Origin: an uncultured Pseudomonadota bacterium
GTDB taxonomy: Bacteria > Pseudomonadota > Gammaproteobacteria > Methylococcales > Methylomonadaceae
Length of the DNA: 38,840 nucleotides
Assembly: GCA_903928965.1 (NCBI GenBank)
Contig: CAIYSZ010000113.1
Location: 1-38,840, forward strand
Direction of reading: 5' to 3'
In this document: positions 1 through 7,915 of the stretch, in pieces
Layout of the letters: every line of letters begins with the position of its first letter
Numbering within the stretch: position 1 is the stretch's first letter
Position numbers and translations under genes: made by a program
The notes under the pieces: generated by a model
What the model was told of the DNA's origin: nothing
The model's database searches: none
What the model saw: the letters and a program-made list of their open reading frames with translations, nothing else

Positions 1-149
1 GGGTTCAGAATCTCCACTTCCGCCAGAGGCGAAGATAGCTCGTCACCCAACATGGCATTCAGAAAATGCAACAGCAGATTAATGTTTTGCTCGGAGCCAA
101 GCAGCGCCTTAAAGACACAGTCGATTTTAGGGTCAATCGGGCGGCGCAT
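1..149 (-). CDS. Rpn/PD-(D/E)XK nuclease-family transposase-like protein, N-terminal part (cut by window edge)
   Basis: The minus-strand frame begins with ATG at 147-149 and stays open to the window edge, giving 49 residues that start MRRPIDPKIDCVFKALLGSE and include a HFLNAMLGDEL segment and an AEVEILNP segment. This is the characteristic opening of the Rpn/PDDEXK_2 family (recombination-promoting nucleases, often annotated as putative transposases), in which a predicted PD-(D/E)XK nuclease core follows. The catalytic residues would lie beyond the window, so intactness cannot be judged. The gene stands alone next to a repeat-bearing gap, as is common for this multicopy family. Family recognition is from the N-terminal pattern only. 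Confidence 0.75.
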   Translation of the reverse strand, partial: MRRPIDPKIDCVFKALLGSEQNINLLLHFLNAMLGDELSSPLAEVEILN

Positions 150-296
150 AAAAACCTTAAGCGTTTGATTTAATGCATTTTAACACTTGGATTGCAAAAC
201 GCAATGTCAGTTATATGGCTCATACGTTTGGCGTAGTCGCCCGTGCAAAAAATATGTCGCAAATTTAACCCTGAAAACCACGCAGATAGCGCGTAG

Positions 297-323
297 GATG
301 TGCCGCACGAAGTGTGGCGCATC
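297..323. repeat. REP-like hairpin
   Basis: The arms GATGTGCCGCA and TGTGGCGCATC pair with only two G-U-type exceptions around a short loop. The flanking GTAGG and the GCGCATC arm resemble the dispersed GTAGGATGYGC-type intergenic repeats of gammaproteobacteria. Function is unknown; it may be a transcript-stabilising or REP-transposase-related element. Confidence 0.55.
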
Positions 324-352
324 ACAAACTAGCTACTTTTGCTCTAGCGCCT

Positions 353-380
353 AGGTGCGATTGGCGCAGCCTAATCACAC
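353..380. repeat. REP-like hairpin, second copy
   Basis: GTGCGATT at 355-362 pairs with AATCACAC at 373-380 (seven of eight positions). It is preceded by TAG and has a GGCGCAGCCT loop. The pattern matches the widespread GTAGGTGCGATTAGCG-type repeat. It lies 30 bases from the hairpin at 297-323, so the two may form a composite element. Confidence 0.5.
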
Positions 381-650
381 GCATGTTTTAGCTGTCTTCA
401 ATATGTAAATTCATGTTTGGCTTTCAAAAACTATTTGTTTGGCGGAATATTTGTTTTGCATTCGTTAGGCTTTGGCCCGTTGCCGTCACGCGTGGAAGCT
501 TAAATTGGCTCCGCTTCCGAGCCAGAAATTGAAGAATGGTTGCAGGCGGTTTTATCGGCGCATAGCTTGAATGAGATTTTTTGCAATAAGTTTGCTGGGC
601 TTTAAGCGGCGCGGACACGCGGATTGTGTGCGCTGATATCGTCACCGAAT

Positions 651-1802
651 TTACTCGTTACCACTAGGCCGGAACTGTTTGGAATTTTTCGGGTTGCGGA
701 ATAGCAATGGTTGCTCCGCCGCTTGGGCGGCCGTGGCGGCGGCGGCGATGGCTGCGTCCACTTTCCAGCGTTGCGGCGATTTGGAGCACACCGGATCGGT
801 GCTGTGCATATCTTGATTAAATAAATAAGCTTGGCAATGGCAGCCGCCGAAGTCTTTGTGTTTTTCGTCGCAGCTGGCGCAGGGTTCTTGCATCCAAGCG
901 GTGCCGCGAAATAGGTTGAACGCCCTGGAGTCGCGCCAGATTTGCTCTATGCTGTAATCCTTGACGTTGGGGCAATCGAGCCCCGGCAGCTCGCGCGCCG
1001 AATGGCAGGGCAGGGCCACGCCGTCCGGGGCGATGGTCAAAAAGGTGCTGCCCCAGCCGTTCATGCAGGCCTTGGGCCGGTCTTCGTAGTAGTCTGGCAC
1101 CACGTAGTAAATTTTCATTTTGCCGGCGACTTTTTCCTTGTGCGCTTGGGCGATTTTTTCGGCGGCGATGAATTGTTCGCGCGTCGGTAGCAAGGTTTCC
1201 CGATTTTGATGCGCCCAGCCGTAATATTGGGTGTTGGCCAGTTCCAGATAGTCGGCCCCCAGCTCTTCGGCCATGGCTAGGATGCCGGGCATTTGTTCGA
1301 TGTTTTGCCGGTGGATCACCACGCACAACACCATGGGGTAGCCGTGTTTTTTGATCAGCCGCGCTACGGCTTGTTTTTCTAGGTAGGTGGTTGCGCCGGC
1401 GATATAGTCGTTCAGAACTGGGTCGCTGGCTTGAATGCTGATCTGGATATGGTCCAGGCCGGCTTGTTTTAGCGCTACGATTTTTTCTTCGCTCAGACCG
1501 TAGCCCGAGGTAATTAAATTGGTGTAATAACCCAATTCGCGGGCGTGGGCGACTAGTTCGATCAGGTCAGGCCGGGTTAAAGGCTCGCCGCCTGAGAAGC
1601 CGAGTTGCACCGCGCCCATCCGCCTAGCCTGGGTCAGCACCCGTTTCCAGTCTTCGGTGGATAGTTCGTCCGGATAGCGGGCGTAATCCAGCGGATTGGA
1701 GCAATACGGGCATTGCAGCGGGCATTTGTAGGACAGTTCCGCCAGCAGCCAGCGCGGCGCGCCGATGCCGGGATGGATTGGCGCAGGGTTAGTCTCAGAC
1801 AT
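651..1802 (-). CDS. pqqE: PqqA peptide cyclase, radical SAM/SPASM enzyme PqqE
   Basis: PqqE makes the first carbon-carbon cross-link in PQQ biosynthesis, joining the Glu and Tyr side chains of the PqqA precursor. The protein (383 residues from the chosen start) has the radical SAM cluster motif CPLQCPYC with cysteines at about 27, 31 and 34. A SPASM-type C-terminal region follows, with the cysteine sets CMNGWGS, LPCHSA, CASCDEKH, GGCHCQAY and DPVCSKSP that bind auxiliary iron-sulfur clusters. I chose ATG at 1802 (MSETNP) over ATG at 1817 because family members begin a few residues before the WLLAEL segment. The start overlaps the end of pqqD by eight bases, which implies translational coupling. 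It is the last gene of the minus-strand pqq operon. No pqqF or pqqG peptidase gene adjoins it. Confidence 0.96.
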   Translation of the reverse strand: MSETNPAPIHPGIGAPRWLLAELSYKCPLQCPYCSNPLDYARYPDELSTEDWKRVLTQARRMGAVQLGFSGGEPLTRPDLIELVAHARELGYYTNLITSGYGLSEEKIVALKQAGLDHIQISIQASDPVLNDYIAGATTYLEKQAVARLIKKHGYPMVLCVVIHRQNIEQMPGILAMAEELGADYLELANTQYYGWAHQNRETLLPTREQFIAAEKIAQAHKEKVAGKMKIYYVVPDYYEDRPKACMNGWGSTFLTIAPDGVALPCHSARELPGLDCPNVKDYSIEQIWRDSRAFNLFRGTAWMQEPCASCDEKHKDFGGCHCQAYLFNQDMHSTDPVCSKSPQRWKVDAAIAAAATAAQAAEQPLLFRNPKNSKQFRPSGNE

Positions 1803-2067
1803 GTTTGATCCAGCCATTTTGCAAGGCGGCGCTCAAAAATTGATGGATGTCGTTTTCCAGGCCGCTGGCTTGAAACTTGGCCTCCAATTCGGCGACGATA
1901 TCCGCCGCTTTATGCGCGCCGTCGCAGAGTTTAAGGATTTCGGCGGAGCTGTGATTTAATTCCACCATGCCTTCCGGGTAGAGGATGACGTATTTTTGCT
2001 GCGCTTCCTCCCATTGCAGGCGGTGCAGCGGCGAAAATTGCAAGCTTTGTTCCGGGTCCAGGCTCAT
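1795..2067 (-). CDS. pqqD: PQQ biosynthesis peptide chaperone PqqD
   Basis: PqqD is the small RiPP recognition-element protein that binds the PqqA peptide and presents it to PqqE. At 90 residues it has the normal family length. It shows the family landmarks LHRLQWEEAQQKYVILYPEG near the N-terminus (a beta-rich wing), then SSAEILKLCDG, then a helical C-terminus ending NGWIKHV. It starts seven bases after the pqqC stop and overlaps pqqE, so the two products are probably made in step. No unusual residues were noticed. Confidence 0.95.
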   Translation of the reverse strand: MSLDPEQSLQFSPLHRLQWEEAQQKYVILYPEGMVELNHSSAEILKLCDGAHKAADIVAELEAKFQASGLENDIHQFLSAALQNGWIKHV

Positions 2068-2074
2068 GGTTTGC

Positions 2075-2806
2075 TTAGTCTTGGATGTTGAAATACGGCG
2101 GCATTTCCGCCACGTAAGCCAGATACATGGCGTCGGCCATGCTCCACAATACGTCTAACTTGAATTTAAGTATCTGCAGCATGCGTTCTTGCTGCTCGCG
2201 GGTTTTATACCAGTCTAGCGTGAGTTGCAAGCCGTGTTCCACGTCGCGGCGCGCTTCGGTTAGGCGCTTGCGGAAATAGGCGTAGCCTTGCGGCTCGACC
2301 CAGGGATAGACTTCCGGCCAGTTGTCCAGGCGTTGCTGGTGGATTTTAGGGGCGAACAATTCGGTCAGCGAGGAGCTGGCGGCTTCGTGCCATTCGGCGC
2401 GGCGGGCGAAGTTGACGTAGGCGTCCACCGCGAAGCGTACGCCGGGCAATACGTGGCGCAGGGAGGTCAGTTCCTCGCGCTCCAGTCCTACGGCGATACC
2501 GAGTTGTATCCACGCTTCTATACCGCCGGCGTCGCCGGGATGGCCGTCGTGGTCAAGTATGCGTTGCACCCATTTGGCGCGGGTTTCCCGGTCCGGACAA
2601 TTGGCCATGATGTTGGCGTCCTTGATCGGGATCATGACTTGATAATAGAAGCGGTTGGCGACCCAGCCTTGCAGTTGTTGCGGGTTGAGTTTGCCTTCGT
2701 TCATCAATACATGCATCGGATGATGAATGTGATAGTATTTTTCCATGGCCCGCAATTGCGCTTCGAATTCCTCGCGGGTCCAGGGTTTGTTATCGCAACA
2801 GCTCAT
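2075..2806 (-). CDS. pqqC: Pyrroloquinoline-quinone synthase PqqC
   Basis: PqqC is the cofactor-free oxidase that carries out ring closure and the final eight-electron oxidation giving PQQ. The 243-residue protein is an all-helical TENA/heme-oxygenase-like fold. Recognisable family stretches are YYHIHHPMH (residues about 24-32), [21 protein letters not shown] and [14 protein letters not shown]-like sequence. The conserved histidines and arginines that line the active site are present in these stretches. The gene lies between pqqB (27-base gap) and pqqD (seven-base gap) in the same operon. Confidence 0.96.
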   Translation of the reverse strand: MSCCDNKPWTREEFEAQLRAMEKYYHIHHPMHVLMNEGKLNPQQLQGWVANRFYYQVMIPIKDANIMANCPDRETRAKWVQRILDHDGHPGDAGGIEAWIQLGIAVGLEREELTSLRHVLPGVRFAVDAYVNFARRAEWHEAASSSLTELFAPKIHQQRLDNWPEVYPWVEPQGYAYFRKRLTEARRDVEHGLQLTLDWYKTREQQERMLQILKFKLDVLWSMADAMYLAYVAEMPPYFNIQD

Positions 2807-2833
2807 GCGGCGCCTCTTTAGATTCTTGTTTTA

Positions 2834-3745
2834 TTATAATTCGATTTCCAGGCCGTCGTGGGCGACTTCTATGCCCGCGGCGTTCAGGATTTTACGTTCC
2901 GGCGAATCTTCGTCCAGAATCGGGTTGGTGTTGTTGATATGAATCAATATTTTGCGCGCGGGGCCAATTTTGTGCAGTTCCTCGATCATGCCGCCGGGGC
3001 CTGATTGCGGTAAATGGCCGATTTCACGCGCCTTTTTTTGGCTGATGCCTTGCTCCGCCATTTCGTCGTCGGTCCAGAAGGTGCCGTCCACCAGCACGCA
3101 GTCGGCGCTTTGCATGGCGGTGAAGACATGGGGTTCGATTTCGCCCAGGCCGGGGGCGTAATAGAGTTTTTTTCCAGTGGAAATTTGTTCGATGATCGCG
3201 CCGATGTTGTCGCCGGGATGCGGGTCGTGCCTATGCGGCGAGTAAGGCGGAGCCTTGCTTTTCAGGGCGTGGGCATGGAGGCGGATGTCGTCCACGCCTG
3301 GAATTTCAAACCCGGAGCCGTCGATGGCGATGGGGTGATGGTTGACGGTGCAGTAGTCTTTGAGCATGTTGAATAGCGGAAAGCCGGTGCTTAAATCCTG
3401 TCTGACCATGTCGGTGCAATAAATTTCCAGCGGTTTGCCTTCGCGCAAAGTCAACAGGCCGGTGCTGTGGTCGATTTGACTGTCGATCAGCACAATGGCG
3501 GCGATGCCGGTGTCGCGCACGCCGTGTTTGGGCCAGATGGCCGGGAAGGCCTCTAGTTGGGCGCGGATGTCCGGCGAGGCGTTGAATAATAGCCAGCGTT
3601 GGCCGTCGCCGCTGACGGCGATGGAGGATTGGGTGCGGGCCGTGCCGTTGAATTCGCCGCGGCGGTAACGGCCGCAATTACGGCAATTGCAATTCCATTG
3701 CGGAAATCCGCCGCCGGCGCCGGCGCCAAGAACTCGAATGATCAT
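2834..3745 (-). CDS. pqqB: PqqB, metallo-beta-lactamase-fold oxygenase of PQQ biosynthesis
   Basis: PqqB is a metal-dependent hydroxylase thought to oxidise the tyrosine moiety of the excised Glu-Tyr intermediate. The 303-residue protein starts with the family signature [15 protein letters not shown] and a cysteine cluster (Cys19, Cys21, Cys24). It has [10 protein letters not shown] and [10 protein letters not shown] segments typical of its metallo-hydrolase core, and a C-terminal HINNTNPIL motif. It is the first gene after pqqA and lies beyond a strong terminator-like hairpin, so its expression probably depends on read-through from the pqqA promoter or on a promoter in the 3746-3800 interval. 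Confidence 0.96.
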   Translation of the reverse strand: MIIRVLGAGAGGGFPQWNCNCRNCGRYRRGEFNGTARTQSSIAVSGDGQRWLLFNASPDIRAQLEAFPAIWPKHGVRDTGIAAIVLIDSQIDHSTGLLTLREGKPLEIYCTDMVRQDLSTGFPLFNMLKDYCTVNHHPIAIDGSGFEIPGVDDIRLHAHALKSKAPPYSPHRHDPHPGDNIGAIIEQISTGKKLYYAPGLGEIEPHVFTAMQSADCVLVDGTFWTDDEMAEQGISQKKAREIGHLPQSGPGGMIEELHKIGPARKILIHINNTNPILDEDSPERKILNAAGIEVAHDGLEIEL

Positions 3746-3801
3746 AATGATGTTTAGCCAGGAATTTGCGCGCGCGGCGCGCTGTTTAACAAGGTCAGGG
3801 C

Positions 3802-3831
3802 AAAAAAAAGGGGGCGCTAAAAACGCCCCCC
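3802..3831 (-). terminator. Intrinsic terminator/attenuator between pqqA and pqqB
   Basis: On the minus strand a seven-base-pair GC stem (GGGGGCG with CGCCCCC, positions 3824-3830 and 3810-3816) closes a seven-base loop and is followed directly by eight T residues (3802-3809). This is a textbook rho-independent terminator. Placed 20 bases after the pqqA stop, it would make short pqqA transcripts abundant and let only part of transcription continue into pqqBCDE. A high pqqA-to-pqqB transcript ratio is known from other PQQ producers. Confidence 0.85.
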
Positions 3832-3851
3832 TTCTTTTACAAGCCGCAGGA

Positions 3852-3926
3852 TTAACGGTTGTAGATGTACATGGTTACTTCAAAACCGAAACGCATGTCG
3901 TTGTAAGCTGGTGTTTCCCATTTCAT
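3852..3926 (-). CDS. pqqA: PQQ precursor peptide PqqA
   Basis: A 24-residue peptide beginning MKWETPAY and ending [11 protein letters not shown] is encoded just upstream of pqqB. PqqA is the ribosomal precursor of PQQ; the Glu and Tyr of the E-x-x-x-Y motif (Glu16 and Tyr20 here) are fused by PqqE and become the cofactor. An in-frame ATG two codons upstream (3930-3932) is possible. However, the AGGAGG ribosome-binding site at 3935-3940 sits eight bases from the chosen ATG and only two from the other, so the downstream start is favoured. It is the first gene of the pqq operon, with a palindrome before it and a terminator after it. Confidence 0.95.
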   Translation of the reverse strand: MKWETPAYNDMRFGFEVTMYIYNR

Positions 3927-3958
3927 TGTCATACCCTCCTGAAAGGTGTTTTATTTTG

Positions 3959-3983
3959 AGTTTAGCTTTGGCAAAGCTGAACT
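3959..3983. promoter_or_regulatory. Near-perfect 25-base palindrome in the pqqA leader, candidate operator
   Basis: AGTTTAGCTTTG at 3959-3970 and CAAAGCTGAACT at 3972-3983 are inverted copies around a single G, with eleven of twelve positions matching. The element lies immediately downstream of the predicted minus-strand -10 box (3986-3991) and spans the expected transcription start. It could be a repressor operator, or in RNA a stem protecting the 5' end of the abundant pqqA transcript. Function is inferred from position and symmetry only. Confidence 0.6.
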
Positions 3984-3985
3984 TA

Positions 3986-4014
3986 AGTATACTCTCATGT
4001 TTTTTTTTGTGCAA
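3986..4014 (-). promoter_or_regulatory. Predicted sigma-70 promoter of pqqA
   Basis: On the minus strand TTGCAC (4009-4014) and TATACT (3986-3991) are separated by exactly 17 bases, most of them an A9 tract. The -10 matches five of six consensus bases; the -35 matches only the TTG core. It faces pqqA, about 60 bases from its start codon. Confidence 0.55.
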
Positions 4015-4091
4015 TAGGGGCGGAAATAGCAAATGGCAGTGTTGAGTGTGTTTTAAAAATTTACTTAATTATCAATTGGATAGTCATTGTT

Positions 4092-4190
4092 TTAAGTGTG
4101 AATCGCCATGATTAGCGCTTCGAAATCTCTCTGATCGAGGCTCTTGCCCGCCGCTTTAGCCTTGACCTGAGCGGCGGCATGGGTTTCCAT
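4092..4190 (-). CDS. Possible 32-residue small protein in frame behind the TauE-like gene
   Basis: A minus-strand frame starts METHAAAQVKAKAAG and ends FEALIMAIHT. It is in the same reading frame as the upstream TauE-like gene and is separated from its TGA stop by only seven sense codons (KNLATIA). I do not recognise a family, and no good ribosome-binding site is seen. It could be a small gene, a tail reached by stop-codon read-through, or the relic of a longer C-terminus. The composition looks coding, but the length makes this weak. Confidence 0.25.
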   Translation of the reverse strand: METHAAAQVKAKAAGKSLDQRDFEALIMAIHT

Positions 4191-4211
4191 GGCTATAGTG
4201 GCCAAGTTTTT

Positions 4212-5126
4212 TCAAGAAGCCCCCATTTTTATAGCAACCAAAATCAACAACACTGCAAAATAGCGTTTAAGATGCAAGGCCGGCAGGCGGTGTGCGAGCC
4301 GTGCTCCTATTGGGGCGGTGAAGATGCTGGTGGCGATGATGCCGGCGAAGGCCGGCAGGCAGATGTAGCCCAGGCTGCCGGCCGCGTCGGGATGGTGGCG
4401 AACGCCGAGCAGGGCGTAGCTGATAGCGCCGGAGGCGGCGATGGGCAGGGCGCAGGCGCTGGAGATGCTGACCGCTTGTTTGATGCCTAGGCCGCGATGA
4501 GTCAGATAAGGCACGGTGATGGCTCCGCCGCCAATGCCGAGGATGGAGGACAGCGCGCCGATGAGCAGGCCGACCGGATAATCAAGCCAGTCGTTCAGCT
4601 GTCGCTTGGCGGCTGTGACGGCGGTTTTACGCGCGCGCAATAATTGCAGGCTGGTGTGGCACAGATAGCTTATGAATAGCCAGCGCAGGATTTCGCCTTT
4701 GATGAGTTCGGCCAAGGCCGCGCCGGCGGCGGCTCCGGCCAGCAAGCAGGGGGTGAGGCGGGCGACGCGCCGCCAGTCTATGAGGCCGAATTTGTTGTGG
4801 CCGTAAACCGAGGCGGCGGACGAAAACAGCGCGGCGGCCAGCGAGGTGGCGACGGCGGTGAGCATGACGTGCTCCGGTGGCGTCGGCGACCCGGCGAGCA
4901 TCAGGCTGACCGCCGGCACGATGATGGAGCCGCCGCCGATGCCGAACAAGCCGGAGGCTAGGCCGGCGAACAGGCCTACTAGCGCGCCGTAGGCGAACAA
5001 TTGCAGGCCAAAGCCATAATCTTGCAGTATTTGGCCAAGAATTTGCGAGCTTAAATCAAGAAATTGGCGGGAGCCAGGGGCGAAGTAGAGTTGGAGATAG
5101 TCCAAAAATTGCAGCAAGGTATGCAT
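4212..5126 (-). CDS. TauE/SafE-family membrane exporter (anion/sulfite export type)
   Basis: This is a polytopic inner-membrane protein of the TauE/SafE family, whose members export sulfite, sulfoacetate or related organic anions. The 304-residue protein shows the internal duplication typical of the family: GLFGIGGGSIIVP near residue 62 and SILGIGGGAITVP near residue 195 each open a half of about four hydrophobic segments. About 45 residues before the first half are less hydrophobic than expected, so the true start may be internal. It is divergent from cca. Substrate cannot be told from sequence; the nearby SseA-type sulfurtransferase is 8 kb away and gives no real link. Confidence 0.85.
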   Translation of the reverse strand: MHTLLQFLDYLQLYFAPGSRQFLDLSSQILGQILQDYGFGLQLFAYGALVGLFAGLASGLFGIGGGSIIVPAVSLMLAGSPTPPEHVMLTAVATSLAAALFSSAASVYGHNKFGLIDWRRVARLTPCLLAGAAAGAALAELIKGEILRWLFISYLCHTSLQLLRARKTAVTAAKRQLNDWLDYPVGLLIGALSSILGIGGGAITVPYLTHRGLGIKQAVSISSACALPIAASGAISYALLGVRHHPDAAGSLGYICLPAFAGIIATSIFTAPIGARLAHRLPALHLKRYFAVLLILVAIKMGAS

Positions 5127-5238
5127 TGGATTGCCGAGAAAGCGCCACTTAAGGCGAGTAGTGATTTATACTACAGTCTATTTAGGTTTTAAACCTTCTA
5201 TTTTAAACTTTGTAATCTGAACTCTGGTTTGTGCGTTG

Positions 5239-6477
5239 ATGAAAACTTATCTGGTTGGCGGCGCGGTGCGCGACCGTTTGCTGGGTTTCCCGGTCACCGA
5301 ACAGGATTGGGTGGTGGTTGGCGCGACCGAGCAGGCGATGCTGGAACGCGGATTTAAGCCGGTGGGTAAGTATTTTCCGGTGTTTTTGCATCCGGAAACG
5401 CAGGAAGAATATGCGCTGGCGCGCACCGAACGCAAGACCGGGCATGGTTACACGGGTTTCAGCGTTAACGCGGCGGCGGACGTGTCGCTAGAGGACGATT
5501 TACGGCGGCGGGATTTGACCATTAATGCCATGGCCCTGGACGAGCAGGGCCTGTTGCACGATCCTTACGGCGGTCAAGAAGATTTGCGCTTGCGAGTGTT
5601 GCGGCATGTGTCGCCCGCCTTCGGCGAGGACCCGGTGAGGATTTTGCGGGTGGCGCGCTTTGCGGCGCGATACGCGCACTTAGGTTTTACGGTGGCCGCG
5701 GAGACGCGCGAGCTGATGCATGACATGACGGCGGCGGGCGAGGCGGATTATTTGGTGGCCGAGCGGGTGTGGGCGGAGTTGGTCAAGGCTTTATCCGAGC
5801 GGACTCCGGCGGCGTTTTTTCACGAGTTGCGCGCTTGCGGCGCTTTGCGGTCGGTGTTTCCGGAACTGGACGCCTTGTTCGGCGTGCCTCAGCCGGAGCA
5901 ATACCATCCGGAGATCGATACCGGAGTGCATGTTTTAATGGTGCTGGAGCAGGCGGCCCGCTTGTCCGGCAAGCCGGAGGTGCGTTTGGCGGCGCTGTTG
6001 CACGATTTAGGCAAGGCGGTCACGCCGAGCCGGTATTGGCCCAGTCATCACGGTCACGAGGTGAAGGGCTTGCCGATTCTGGAAGCTTTTTGCGAGCGTT
6101 TGCGCGCGCCGAAGGCATTTAAAGTATTGGCGGCGCATGTGATGGAATATCACACGCATTGCCATCGCGCGCGCGAGCTCAGGCCGGCGACATTGGTGGA
6201 TTTTTTGCAGGCTATAGGCGCATTCAAACCGCATGCGAAGCTGGAGGATTTTATTTTGGCTTGCGAGGCGGACGCCAGGGGACGCTTAGGATTTACCGAA
6301 CGGGATTATCCGCAGGCCGATTTTTTGCGCGGCGCGGCGCGCGCGGCGGAAGTGGACGCTTCCGAGGTGACCCGCGATTTGCCGCCGGGGCCGCAAGTCG
6401 GCGCGGCGATACGGGAAATGCGCATTGCCGCGGTGGCGGATTATAAGCGGCATTGGCCGGGCGAGCGCGCCGCCTGA
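5239..6477 (+). CDS. cca: tRNA CCA-adding nucleotidyltransferase with HD domain
   Basis: Cca adds or repairs the 3'-terminal CCA of tRNAs using CTP and ATP without a template. The 412-residue protein has the polymerase-beta-like head with GGAVRDRLLG at residues 6-15 and the metal-binding D-x-D region near EQDW. It then has the RRDLTINAMA and DPYGG motifs, and the EDPVRILRVARFAARY basic motif. A C-terminal HD phosphohydrolase domain follows (LLHDLGKA, then HHGHEVKG). This is the long gammaproteobacterial form with 2',3'-cyclic phosphodiesterase and phosphatase activity. ATG at 5239 is chosen; an upstream TTG is possible but not needed. It is divergent from the TauE-like gene. Confidence 0.96.
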   Translation: MKTYLVGGAVRDRLLGFPVTEQDWVVVGATEQAMLERGFKPVGKYFPVFLHPETQEEYALARTERKTGHGYTGFSVNAAADVSLEDDLRRRDLTINAMALDEQGLLHDPYGGQEDLRLRVLRHVSPAFGEDPVRILRVARFAARYAHLGFTVAAETRELMHDMTAAGEADYLVAERVWAELVKALSERTPAAFFHELRACGALRSVFPELDALFGVPQPEQYHPEIDTGVHVLMVLEQAARLSGKPEVRLAALLHDLGKAVTPSRYWPSHHGHEVKGLPILEAFCERLRAPKAFKVLAAHVMEYHTHCHRARELRPATLVDFLQAIGAFKPHAKLEDFILACEADARGRLGFTERDYPQADFLRGAARAAEVDASEVTRDLPPGPQVGAAIREMRIAAVADYKRHWPGERAA

Positions 6478-6544
6478 TGAATAACGGGAGAATGCAGGTG
6501 ATTACTAAGCGGCGCAAGTTTTGGCGGGAGCCGCGGCTATATCC

Positions 6545-7405
6545 ATGCTGAGTTACAGGCACGGTTTTCACGCCGGTAATTTTGCCGATGTGTTGAAACA
6601 CGCCTTGTTGGCGTTGACGATTCAGGCCTTGAAGCAAAAAGATAAGCCGTTTTTATATATTGATACGCACGCGGGGGCCGGCAAGTATCGCTTGGATTCT
6701 GAATACGCGCGCAAAACCGGCGAATGCGCGGATGGAGTCGTCAAGCTGTGGCGGCAGGCGGAGCCGCCGCCGGAGCTGCGGGATTATTTGGCGGCGGTGA
6801 GGGCGGAAAACGTCGGCGGCGAGCTACTGCGTTATCCGGGTTCGCCGCAACTGGCGCGGCGGCTATTGCGGGCGCAAGACCGGTTGTGGCTGTCGGAATT
6901 GCACAATACCGATTTCGCCGCCTTGCGCGAGTTGTTCGCCGGCGATAAGCAAGTCACCGTTTCAATGGAGGACGGTTTAGAGCGGCTGGAGAAGAAATTG
7001 CCGCCGCCGCAAAAACGGGGTTTGGTGTTGATCGATCCTAGTTATGAGATGCGGAGCGAATACCGGCAAGTGTTGCAGGCGGTGGTCGCGGCGCATCGGC
7101 GCTTCGCCACCGGGGTGTACGCGGTGTGGTATCCGGTGCTGGAGCGCGCGGCGCTGGAGAAGTGGTTGCGGGAATGGGCCGCGACCGGCATTGAGCGCCA
7201 GTTGCGGATTGAGCATTGCGTGGCCCCTGACGGCGCGGGGCGCGGCATGACCGGCTCCGGGATGTTGTTTATCAATCCGCCGTGGCGGTTGGATGAGCAG
7301 GCCAAGGTGTTGTTGCCCTGGTTGAATCATGTGTTGGCCGATGGCCGGGGTGAATGGCTGGTGCATTGGCAGGTTCCCGAGTCCGCTGGCGCGGAGTTTG
7401 AATAA
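6545..7405 (+). CDS. rlmJ: 23S rRNA (adenine2030-N6)-methyltransferase RlmJ
   Basis: RlmJ methylates N6 of A2030 in 23S rRNA with S-adenosylmethionine. The 286-residue protein starts MLSYRHGFHAGNFADVLKH, the diagnostic family opening. It then has YIDTHAGAGKY (SAM site) and the catalytic VLIDPSYE (the DPPY-like motif, here DPSY as in this family), and later LFINPPWRLDE. ATG at 6545 is chosen because it gives the family N-terminus; the frame is open to a TTG at 6521. It follows cca after 67 bases and precedes a small membrane gene by eight bases. Confidence 0.95.
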   Translation: MLSYRHGFHAGNFADVLKHALLALTIQALKQKDKPFLYIDTHAGAGKYRLDSEYARKTGECADGVVKLWRQAEPPPELRDYLAAVRAENVGGELLRYPGSPQLARRLLRAQDRLWLSELHNTDFAALRELFAGDKQVTVSMEDGLERLEKKLPPPQKRGLVLIDPSYEMRSEYRQVLQAVVAAHRRFATGVYAVWYPVLERAALEKWLREWAATGIERQLRIEHCVAPDGAGRGMTGSGMLFINPPWRLDEQAKVLLPWLNHVLADGRGEWLVHWQVPESAGAEFE

Positions 7406-7413
7406 GGTAGCTT

Positions 7414-7878
7414 ATGTTAAGAAAAAATCTTGACCTGATTATTGTTGGGGCGCTGCTGCTGGCCTTGATTTTATTCCACGAAACGCTTGAACTCGTGGAG
7501 GAGTTGGGCGAACTCATTTTAGAATTGTTGCACACCCTGTTCGAGTGGGTGGAAATGGGCGTGGATGGCGTGGTGGAGCATATGTTTCACATTCTGGACA
7601 TCGGCGAGTTCATGGAATTCTTGTTTACCACCGAGCGGCACGGCAGCCAGGTGGTGACGTTTTATATTTTGATGAGCGGCTTAGGCTACATCGGTTACCA
7701 CTTGGCCAAGTTTGTGCCGCGGATTTGGGCTTGGCTGGCGCATTTGGCGCTATTGGCCTGGATACGGCGTAAAACCCAGGTGCAATTATATTGGTATTCA
7801 ATCAGCGCGCTGCAAAAAGCGCTGGTGGTGGTCGGCGGGGTGACGGCGCTGTATTTGGCTTCGTTTTTAATTATTTGA
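7414..7878 (+). CDS. Small conserved-looking membrane protein of unknown function
   Basis: I do not recognise a named family. The 154-residue protein has a hydrophobic segment near residues 7-21 (IIVGALLLALILF), then an acidic, leucine-rich amphipathic stretch (ELVEELGELILELLHTL) and a histidine-bearing middle (EHMFHILDIGEF). Three further hydrophobic segments follow at about 83-98, 106-118 and 135-154. The short spacing from rlmJ (eight bases) suggests co-transcription, and a weak hairpin follows. It is predicted to sit in the inner membrane with about four transmembrane helices. Confidence 0.7.
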   Translation: MLRKNLDLIIVGALLLALILFHETLELVEELGELILELLHTLFEWVEMGVDGVVEHMFHILDIGEFMEFLFTTERHGSQVVTFYILMSGLGYIGYHLAKFVPRIWAWLAHLALLAWIRRKTQVQLYWYSISALQKALVVVGGVTALYLASFLII

Positions 7879-7883
7879 TTTTT

Positions 7884-7902
7884 GCCGGACTTAAGGTTCG
7901 GC
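7884..7902 (+). terminator. Weak hairpin, possible terminator
   Basis: GCCGGAC pairs with GTTCGGC (with wobble) around a TTAAG loop, followed by a moderately T-rich GTTACTTTTG. It lies between the membrane gene stop and tldD. The T tract is interrupted, so termination would be partial at best. Confidence 0.35.
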
Positions 7903-7915
7903 GTTACTTTTGTTC

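Larger units (their letters stand above)
150..650. other. Gene-poor gap with REP-like hairpins
   Basis: I see no convincing gene in this stretch between the Rpn-type gene and the end of pqqE. It holds two REP-like hairpins, listed separately, and a 14-base motif at 242-255 that recurs exactly at 28799-28812. A short plus-strand frame at 504-605 reads like the tail of a coding sequence (a PEIEEWLQAVLSAH segment ending FCNKFAGL), but it has no start and no recognisable family, so it could be a gene relic. No clear terminator for the pqq operon was found here. Confidence 0.5.

Noticed and set aside
424-645. 73-codon minus-strand open frame between the REP-like hairpins and pqqE
   Set aside because: No recognisable motif, no ribosome-binding site and an unlikely composition. 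The opposite strand at 504-605 reads slightly more like a gene relic.
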